From the NCBI GenBank assembly GCA_034433615.1, contig DAOUAJ010000227.1, positions 1-20,671 of the forward strand: a DNA stretch of 20,671 nucleotides, given 5' to 3'. The notes under the pieces were generated by a model. It was not told the origin of the DNA. It was given only the letters and a program-made list of their open reading frames with translations, and did no database searches. Source of the stretch: DAOUAJ01 sp034433615. GTDB taxonomy: Bacteria; Chloroflexota; Anaerolineae; DUEN01. Of this stretch, positions 13,227 through 18,704 are shown piece after piece (position 1 is the first letter of the stretch; every line of letters starts with the position of its first letter). A program made the translations under genes and the position numbers.

Positions 13227-15020
13227 ATGATCCATCCACACCAGTTTGAAATCGTGATCGTGGGAGCCGGAGGGGCGGGGTTGATGGCAGCCCTGTATGC
13301 CTCCCGCGAAGCGAAGACGGCTGTCTTAAGCAAGCTCTACCCTACTCGCTCCCACACGGGTACGGCCCAAGGTGGCATCGGGGCTGCCCTGGGCAATCTG
13401 GAAGAAGATCATCCTGAATGGCACACCTTTGACACAGTGAAAGGCAGCGATTATCTGGGTGATCAGGATGCCATTGAGTTCATGTGCAATGAAGCTGTGC
13501 GAGCGGTCTACGATTTGGAACACATGGGCCTTCCCTTCTCTCGCACGGCTGATGGCCGCATTGCCCAGAGGCCTTTTGGGGGCCACACTAACAATGTCAC
13601 CGGCAAGCCTGTCCGCCGGTCCTGCTACGCGGCCGACCGCACCGGCCACATGATTCTGCAAACGTTGTATCAACAATGTATCAGGAACAACGTCACTTTC
13701 TTCAATGAGTTCCAGGTGCTGGATTTGCTGGTGGTTAACGGCGCGGCGGCGGGGGTGGTCGCCCTCGAATTGGCTACCGGCGAGTTGCACGTTTTCCATG
13801 CCAAGGCGGTGGTGTTTGCTACAGGTGGGTATGGCCGCCTCTGGGAGATCACGTCCAATGCCTACGCCTACACTGGAGATGGGATCGCCATCGCCTTGCG
13901 TCGGGGCATCCCAGCCGAAGACATGGAATTCTTCCAGTTCCATCCGACGGGCATCTACAGGCTGGGGATACTGATCACCGAGGGGGTGCGCGGCGAGGGT
14001 GGGGTTCTACTCAACGACAAGGGCGAGCGCTTCATGGAGCGGTACGCCCCGCGGGCGAAGGACCTGGCCTCACGTGACGTGATCAGCCGTGCCATGTACA
14101 TAGAGATGCGGGAGGGTCGCGGCATCGGCGGCCAACGGTACCTGTACCTGGATGTACGCCCGGAGACGGTCAACAAATACGCTGAGAGAGATGGCCGCAC
14201 GCGTCCCGATGGCTCTCCTTATCGGGTCACGGCTGAGGAAATTCTCTCCAAAGTGCCCGACATCATAGATTTCTGCCGCACCTATCTGGGCGTGGATCCT
14301 ATCACTCAACCGATGCCGGTCCAGCCGACCGCGCACTACGCCATGGGCGGCATTCCTACTGACAAGTTCGGGCAGGTGGTGATTGACGAGGATAACACCG
14401 TCATGCCTGGTTTCTACGCGGCTGGCGAGGTTGCCTGCGTCTCCGTACATGGTGCCAACCGGCTGGGTACCAACTCACTGGTGGACATTATCGTCTTCGG
14501 CAAATACGCTGGCCTGCACGCGGCGGAGTTTGCCCGTGGGGCATCTTTCCAGCCGTTGCCGGCTGATGCAGCCGACTTCGCCCGCCACCAACTGGACATC
14601 TTGCTCCATTCCAACGGCAATGAGAAAGTGGCCGACATCAGCCATGAGATGAAAAGTGTCATGTTTGATCATGTGGGGGTCTTTCGCACCGAAGAAGGCC
14701 TGCGTCAGGCATTGGATAAGATCCGTGAGCTGAAGGAGCGTTACAGGCATGTGCGCCTGCAGGATCGCGGCCGAGTCTTCAATATGGACCTGCTCAATGC
14801 CTGGGAGTTGGGCAATCTTCTCGATCTGGCGGAGGTGACCACGGTTTCCGCTCTGGCTCGCACAGAAAGCCGTGGCGCTCACGCTCGCGAGGATTATCCT
14901 CATCGGGATGATGTCAACTGGCTCAAGCACACCCTGGCCTGGCTGCGGGATGGTGAAGTGAGGTTGAGCTATAAACCGGTTGTGATCACCAAATATCCGC
15001 CTAAGGAACGGGTGTATTAG
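13227..15020 (+). CDS. sdhA: succinate dehydrogenase flavoprotein subunit
   Basis: The catalytic subunit oxidises succinate to fumarate with covalently bound FAD, on the cytoplasmic face of the membrane. The 597 residues are the normal length. IVIVGAGGAGLMAALYAS (9-26) binds the FAD ADP moiety. H43 in YPTRSHTGTAQGGIGAALG is the expected site of covalent FAD attachment. The substrate region shows FHPTGIYRLGILITEGVRGE, the HYAMGGI segment and GEVACVSVHGANRLGTNSL. The capping domain and the C-terminal helical domain (REDYPHRDDVNWLKHTLAW) are complete. AAGGA lies about 10 nt upstream of the ATG. It is followed by sdhB after 102 bp that contain a strong hairpin. SDH and not fumarate reductase is favoured by the proline dehydrogenase and icd neighbours. 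Confidence 0.96.
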   Translation: MIHPHQFEIVIVGAGGAGLMAALYASREAKTAVLSKLYPTRSHTGTAQGGIGAALGNLEEDHPEWHTFDTVKGSDYLGDQDAIEFMCNEAVRAVYDLEHMGLPFSRTADGRIAQRPFGGHTNNVTGKPVRRSCYAADRTGHMILQTLYQQCIRNNVTFFNEFQVLDLLVVNGAAAGVVALELATGELHVFHAKAVVFATGGYGRLWEITSNAYAYTGDGIAIALRRGIPAEDMEFFQFHPTGIYRLGILITEGVRGEGGVLLNDKGERFMERYAPRAKDLASRDVISRAMYIEMREGRGIGGQRYLYLDVRPETVNKYAERDGRTRPDGSPYRVTAEEILSKVPDIIDFCRTYLGVDPITQPMPVQPTAHYAMGGIPTDKFGQVVIDEDNTVMPGFYAAGEVACVSVHGANRLGTNSLVDIIVFGKYAGLHAAEFARGASFQPLPADAADFARHQLDILLHSNGNEKVADISHEMKSVMFDHVGVFRTEEGLRQALDKIRELKERYRHVRLQDRGRVFNMDLLNAWELGNLLDLAEVTTVSALARTESRGAHAREDYPHRDDVNWLKHTLAWLRDGEVRLSYKPVVITKYPPKERVY

Positions 15021-15041
15021 CAAAGGCATAAGTTTCCGATT

Positions 15042-15063
15042 CCGCACCCGAGGACGGGTGCGG
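15042..15063. other. strong hairpin between sdhA and sdhB
   Basis: CCGCACCCG (15042-15050) and CGGGTGCGG (15055-15063) form a perfect 9-bp GC-rich stem with a 4-nt AGGA loop. ATTTTC follows after six bases, so weak termination is possible, but the essential sdhB gene lies downstream. It may tune the sdhB to sdhA ratio or protect the 3' end of the upstream message. Confidence 0.6.
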
Positions 15064-15122
15064 GAGCAATTTTCAGGCATCCTCTAACAGAAACGCAACA
15101 CGTTGCACAAGGGGAGACCACC

Positions 15123-15833
15123 ATGCAGGTTACCTTAAAGATCTTGCGCTATGACCCCGAAAAGGACAACAAGGGGCATTATGAGAGGTACAGGGTGGAG
15201 GCCGATCCTACCGACCGGGTGTTGGACTTGCTGGAAAAGATCAAGGGGTATCAGGATGGCACCCTCTCCTTCCGTCGCTCTTGTGGCCACGGCATCTGTG
15301 GCTCTGACGCCGTGCGCATCAATGGGCGCAATCGCCTGGCCTGCAAGGTGCTGGTGAAGGACCTGGGCACGACGGAGGTCACGGTTGAGCCGCTCTTAGG
15401 TCTGAAGGTGATCAAAGATCTGATTGTGGACATGGAGCCGTTCTTTGCTCATTATCGCTCGGTGATGCCCTACCTGGTTAATGACAAGCCGTTGCCGGCA
15501 GACGGGAAAGAGCGCCTGCAAAGCCCGGCGGAGCGAGAGCGTTTTGATGACACGACCAAGTGCATCTTGTGTGCGGCCTGCACGACCTCCTGTCCCTCTT
15601 TCTGGGCTAACGATCAGTATATCGGCCCGGCAGCGATCGTCAACGCCCATCGTTTCATCTTTGATAGCCGCGATCAGGCGGCCGCCGAGCGGCTCCGAAT
15701 CCTCAGTGAGCAAATGGGGGTCTGGCGTTGCCGCACGGCCTTTAACTGCACGGATGCATGCCCACGTGAGATCAAGATTACCCAGGCTATTGCCGAGGTC
15801 AAGCGGGCCATCACGACGGGGCGTCTGGACTGA
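15123..15833 (+). CDS. sdhB: succinate dehydrogenase iron-sulfur subunit
   Basis: This subunit carries electrons from FAD to quinone through three clusters. The [2Fe-2S] site is Cys54, Cys59, Asp62 and Cys74 (RRSCGHGICGSDA, then LACK); Asp at the third position is also seen in E. coli SdhB and is normal. The [4Fe-4S] ligands are in CILCAACTTSCP (147-158) and the [3Fe-4S] ligands in CRTAFNCTDACP (203-214). The conserved SFWANDQYIGPA segment near the quinone site is present. The 236 residues are of usual length. GGGGAG lies 6 nt before the ATG. It is the last gene of the block and is followed by a strong terminator. Confidence 0.96.
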   Translation: MQVTLKILRYDPEKDNKGHYERYRVEADPTDRVLDLLEKIKGYQDGTLSFRRSCGHGICGSDAVRINGRNRLACKVLVKDLGTTEVTVEPLLGLKVIKDLIVDMEPFFAHYRSVMPYLVNDKPLPADGKERLQSPAERERFDDTTKCILCAACTTSCPSFWANDQYIGPAAIVNAHRFIFDSRDQAAAERLRILSEQMGVWRCRTAFNCTDACPREIKITQAIAEVKRAITTGRLD

Positions 15834-15856
15834 CACCTTCCCTGTTCTCCGACTTT

Positions 15857-15940
15857 GTAGATAACGGCCCCCCAGGCTCCATTCCCCATACTGCGTAAAG
15901 AAAACGGGGCTCCCGCGGGAACCCCGTTTGTGTTATCTAC
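15857..15940. terminator. bidirectional terminator between sdhB and the RRM gene
   Basis: AAACGGGG (15902-15909) pairs with CCCCGTTT (15922-15929), with CCCG and CGGG symmetry in the centre; A-run and T-run flanks make it usable on both strands. A further exact inverted repeat, GTAGATAAC (15857-15865) and GTTATCTAC (15932-15940), encloses it. It lies between the convergent sdhB and RRM genes. Confidence 0.8.
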
Positions 15941-15961
15941 TGAGGTGTGCGATGATGGATG

Positions 15962-16246
15962 TCAGCGTGATCTGGAGGGACCGCGTCCGCCGCGTTGCTC
16001 GCGCGGCTGTGCTTCGTTGACGCGCAAGTCGCGGTTCTGGAAATTCATGCCGTTGAACATGCTGATGGCCCGAGCTGCACCTTCCTCCGTCTCCATCTCC
16101 ACGAAGGCGAACCCGCGAGAACGGCCACTCTCACGGTCACGAACCACCTCGGCGCTCACTACGGTGCCGGCATCGCTGAACAGCTCTTTCAGGTCGCTGT
16201 CTGTCGTACCGTAGGAGAGGTTCCCTACATAAAGCCTCCTGCCCAT
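15962..16246 (-). CDS. small RRM RNA-binding protein
   Basis: A 94-residue protein with one RNA recognition motif and a short Arg/Gly-rich tail (REQRGGRGPSRSR). RNP2 is LYVGNL (5-10) and RNP1 is RGFAFVEM (44-51), with the aromatic residues that stack on RNA bases. Proteins of this type in cyanobacteria and other bacteria are often cold-induced and thought to remodel mRNA structure. Its ATG (16246) directly follows the stop codon of the cold-shock gene with no spacer, and its ribosome site GGAGG lies inside the last codons of that gene. Translation is therefore probably coupled. The transcript ends at the terminator shared with sdhB. Confidence 0.92.
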   Translation of the reverse strand: MGRRLYVGNLSYGTTDSDLKELFSDAGTVVSAEVVRDRESGRSRGFAFVEMETEEGAARAISMFNGMNFQNRDLRVNEAQPREQRGGRGPSRSR

Positions 16247-16459
16247 CTATGCGAGCCTCCGAACGTTAGCAGCATGGGCGCCCTTGGGGCCCATTTCGAT
16301 CTCAAACTCCACCGTTTCCCCCTCCTCCAGGGTGCGGAATCCGTCTGCTTGAATGGCGCTGTAGTGGACGAACACGTCCTCGCCCCCCTCGCGGGTGATA
16401 AAGCCGTAGCCTTTCGCCGCATTGAACCACTTGACCGTACCGACGATGCGCTCATTCAT
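16247..16459 (-). CDS. csp: cold-shock domain protein
   Basis: A 70-residue single cold-shock domain, a five-strand beta barrel that binds single-stranded RNA and DNA and melts secondary structure. RNP1 is KGYGFI (16-21) and RNP2 is VFVHYSAI (29-36). The opening GTVKWFNAAKGYGFI and the ending GPKGAHAANVRRL are typical. The ATG is preceded by AAGGAG with an 8-nt gap on the minus strand. It is the first gene of a two-gene unit with the RRM protein and has a leader of about 130 nt containing a terminator-like hairpin, which suggests control by premature termination or RNA folding. Confidence 0.95.
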   Translation of the reverse strand: MNERIVGTVKWFNAAKGYGFITREGGEDVFVHYSAIQADGFRTLEEGETVEFEIEMGPKGAHAANVRRLA

Positions 16460-16511
16460 TGCTACATCTCCTTGCTGAAATCTGTAGGTGAGTGCTCGTC
16501 GCGGTTCGTAT

Positions 16512-16545
16512 ACAAAAACACCGTCAGGCTAGAGGAGCCTGACGG
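16512..16545 (-). promoter_or_regulatory. terminator-like hairpin in the cold-shock leader (candidate attenuator)
   Basis: Read on the minus strand, CCGTCAGGCT and AGCCTGACGG form a perfect 10-bp stem with a 5-nt loop, followed two bases later by five T. That is the form of an intrinsic terminator, yet it lies about 50 nt after the predicted transcription start and about 50 nt before the csp start codon. TGTAGGT at the very 5' end of the leader (16582-16588) is complementary to ACCTACA downstream of the hairpin (16483-16489), so alternative folds are possible. Confidence 0.6.
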
Positions 16546-16593
16546 CGTATGTACCTACGTCCGAGACAGATGCTACCTTCAACCTACATTCCT

Positions 16594-16622
16594 ATCCTAG
16601 CACACTGGATAAGGTTTGTCAA
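16594..16622 (-). promoter_or_regulatory. promoter of the csp-RRM unit
   Basis: On the minus strand, a perfect TTGACA (16617-16622) is followed by exactly 17 bp and TAGGAT (16594-16599). Predicted transcription starts near 16587. Confidence 0.7.
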
Positions 16623-16663
16623 GTCATTCGCGATGTGAGGGCTTTCCCAAAGCAACATTCCCT

Positions 16664-16696
16664 TGCTCTGAGCGGGTTTCCCAGATGCTCTGAGCA
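16664..16696. promoter_or_regulatory. pair of 11-bp palindromes upstream of the csp promoter
   Basis: TGCTCTGAGCA (16686-16696) is a perfect 5-1-5 palindrome, and TGCTCTGAGCG (16664-16674) is the same with one change. Their centres are 22 bp apart, about two helical turns, and lie roughly 50 and 72 bp upstream of the csp -35. This arrangement suits paired regulator dimers on one DNA face. No regulator can be named. Confidence 0.35.
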
Positions 16697-16732
16697 GTTC
16701 CCATCCGATTTGATCAAGCTGTCTGCCACTGC

Positions 16733-16985
16733 CTATGTCGCACATTCCTCCCCCACCAGCCGGCCCAGCAGCGCTTTCCGCTCCAGGATGCGCTCGCGCA
16801 CGCGGCGCAGATAGGCTTCCGGCAACGGCAGGCTGTCGGCGGCTGCATCTCATTCCACTTGAGGAACTCGATGAACGGATGACAATGGGCACATCCCTTT
16901 CCGGCAGCCCCTCCAGCATTGTTGCCTTATCACTCGTCACCTGATTGCCCAATGCCATCAGGTTGACAACTGAGCGTAAAAACAT
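16733..16985 (-). pseudogene. decayed gene remnant with two apparent frameshifts
   Basis: Between the csp promoter and the chaperonin promoter there is about 340 bp without an intact gene. On the minus strand three adjacent frames read like parts of one protein: a segment ending LEGLPERDVPIV (16985 to about 16880), then HPFIEFLKWNE (to about 16848), then SLPLPEAYLRRVRERILE and onward to a TAG at 16733. Joining them requires two frame changes. The composition is protein-like, with a charged amphipathic C-terminal helix. I do not recognise the family. Sequencing error or chance cannot be excluded. Confidence 0.4.
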
Positions 16986-16990
16986 AAACT
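16963..16990 (+). promoter_or_regulatory. putative promoter of the chaperonin-propeller unit
   Basis: TTGACA (16963-16968), a 16-bp spacer and TAAACT (16985-16990) lie about 90 bp before the chaperonin ATG. No CIRCE element (TTAGCACTC-N9-GAGTGCTAA) is present, so HrcA control of the usual kind is not supported. Confidence 0.5.
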
Positions 16991-17078
16991 ACAGCATGAG
17001 CAGCGTAAGTTGGAGAGCTTGCTCTACCTGCTGTAAGGCTGCTTGTAGCCGTTTAATCTCAACGAGAGGGAGTTGACG

Positions 17079-18680
17079 ATGCCACAACCACGTGTACTGA
17101 ACGCAGATCAAGCGCAGGAGAGTCTGAAACGGGGCATTGATCTGATGGCCGACCTGGTCAGCGTGACGTTGGGCCCGCGGGGTGGACTGGTTGCCCACGC
17201 CCAGTTCGGGCGGTCTGAACCGGAGCTTTTGACCGACGGCGCCACCATCGCTCGCCGTATCATCCAGTTGCCCAAACGAGAAGAGGACGTAGGAGCAATG
17301 CTCCTGCGCCACATGGTGTGGCACATGCGTCAGGAGATGGGCGATGGGAGTGTGACCACGGCAGTCCTGACCCAGGCCATCTTACGTGAAGCACGCCGCT
17401 GCATTGCGGCGGGCGCCAATGCCATGATGCTCCGACGAGGTCTGGAGCGGGCGTTAAAGGCCGCAGTGCAGGCGTTGCATGAGATGGCCATACCCGTGGA
17501 AGGTGAGGAGCGGATCGCCGCTTTAGCGACCGCTGTCACAGGCGATCCGGACATGGGGCGGACGTTGGGTGAGATTTTTGACATCCTGGGGCCGGATGGT
17601 GCCCTGGTCGTCGAGGAATACGCCAGCACTTATCTGGAGCGCGAATATCTGGAAGGCGCTCGCTGGAAGGGGAATTATGACTCGCCTTATTTCATCACTG
17701 ACCCGGCGCGGCGGCGGTGCGTGTTGGAGAACCCCCGCATCCTCATTACCGATGCCCGCATCTCTGAGTTATCGGATATTCAGCCGATCATGGAGCAGAT
17801 GATCCGGGCCAAAGCCGGCCCTCTAGCCATCATCGCCTGGGGGGTCTCCGGTGTGGCCCTGGGAACGCTGGTGACCAACCACCAGCGCAATGTGCTAAAG
17901 TCGGTGTCGGTCAAGTTCGGCTTGCTCGGCGACCACCGGCTGCGCACGTTGGAGGATATGGCGATCATGACCGGTGCCCGTTTCATCACTGAGCAGGCGG
18001 GCATGAAGGTGGCCCACGCCACGTTGGACGATTTGGGCCGCGCCCGGCGCATCGAGGTCGGTGAAAAGGAGTTCACCATCATCGGCGCTCAGGGCGATCC
18101 GGGCGCGATCAGACAACGATTGGCTCACATCAAGACGGAACTGCAACAGACATCGGACCTGGAGCAACGCGATAAGCTGCGGGAACGCGTCAACTGGCTC
18201 TCGGGTGGCATCGGGATCCTCAAGATCGGCGCTTCCTCGGTCAAAGAACGAGAGATCAAGAAGGAGCGCGCACAGGAAGCAGCTAAACTCATCGCCGCAG
18301 CGATGGAGGAAGGGATCGTTCCAGGTGGCGGCGTCGCTTATCTGAGCCTGATTCCGGTAGTGCGCGCAGTGGAAGCTGAGGGCGATGAACGGTTCGGTGT
18401 GGAGATTCTGGCCCACGCCCTGCGCGCGCCGATCGAACGGATGCTACGCAACGCTGGGCTGTATGGGCCGGTGATTATAGATGAGATCCAGCGGCGCGGA
18501 ACTGGCTACGGCTACAATGTCATCACCGGTGAGATTGTGAACATGATGGACGCCGGCATCATGGATGCGGTCAAGGTGCTGCGCACGGCTTTGGAGACGG
18601 CCGTCAGCGGCGCTACGATGGCCTTCACGACCGGCGCATTGGTTTTGCATCGCAAACCAGCTCAAAGCGTTGAGCCATAA
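17079..18680 (+). CDS. divergent GroEL-like (Hsp60) chaperonin
   Basis: A group I chaperonin-like ATPase of 533 residues, covering equatorial, intermediate and apical domains from end to end. Nucleotide motifs are VTLGPRGG (29-36), TDGATIAR (52-59) with D53 (E. coli D52), GDGSVTTAVL (88-97) with D89 (D87), EGIVPGGGVA (411-420) and GIMDAVKV with D496 (D495). Differences from canonical GroEL: E400 replaces the catalytic Asp398, the KAPGFGDRR segment of the apical domain reads KFGLLGDHR, and the Gly-Gly-Met tail is missing (end HRKPAQSVEP). The hydrophobic NYDSPYF apical segment is kept. GGGAG lies 6 nt before the ATG. No groES is adjacent, and an Asp-box protein follows after 24 bp. It is probably a specialised paralogue, with a standard groESL elsewhere; that is an inference. 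Confidence 0.9.
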   Translation: MPQPRVLNADQAQESLKRGIDLMADLVSVTLGPRGGLVAHAQFGRSEPELLTDGATIARRIIQLPKREEDVGAMLLRHMVWHMRQEMGDGSVTTAVLTQAILREARRCIAAGANAMMLRRGLERALKAAVQALHEMAIPVEGEERIAALATAVTGDPDMGRTLGEIFDILGPDGALVVEEYASTYLEREYLEGARWKGNYDSPYFITDPARRRCVLENPRILITDARISELSDIQPIMEQMIRAKAGPLAIIAWGVSGVALGTLVTNHQRNVLKSVSVKFGLLGDHRLRTLEDMAIMTGARFITEQAGMKVAHATLDDLGRARRIEVGEKEFTIIGAQGDPGAIRQRLAHIKTELQQTSDLEQRDKLRERVNWLSGGIGILKIGASSVKEREIKKERAQEAAKLIAAAMEEGIVPGGGVAYLSLIPVVRAVEAEGDERFGVEILAHALRAPIERMLRNAGLYGPVIIDEIQRRGTGYGYNVITGEIVNMMDAGIMDAVKVLRTALETAVSGATMAFTTGALVLHRKPAQSVEP

Positions 18681-18704
18681 AATCACGCCAGGAGATCAGG
18701 TCAT

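Noticed and set aside
15282..15347. Third cysteine of the SdhB [2Fe-2S] site replaced by Asp62.
   Set aside because: The same CGSD sequence occurs in E. coli SdhB, so it is normal for this type.
16991..17078. Possible CIRCE heat-shock operator before the chaperonin gene.
   Set aside because: No TTAGCACTC-N9-GAGTGCTAA or close variant is present; only a short AGAGC/GCTCT hairpin is seen.
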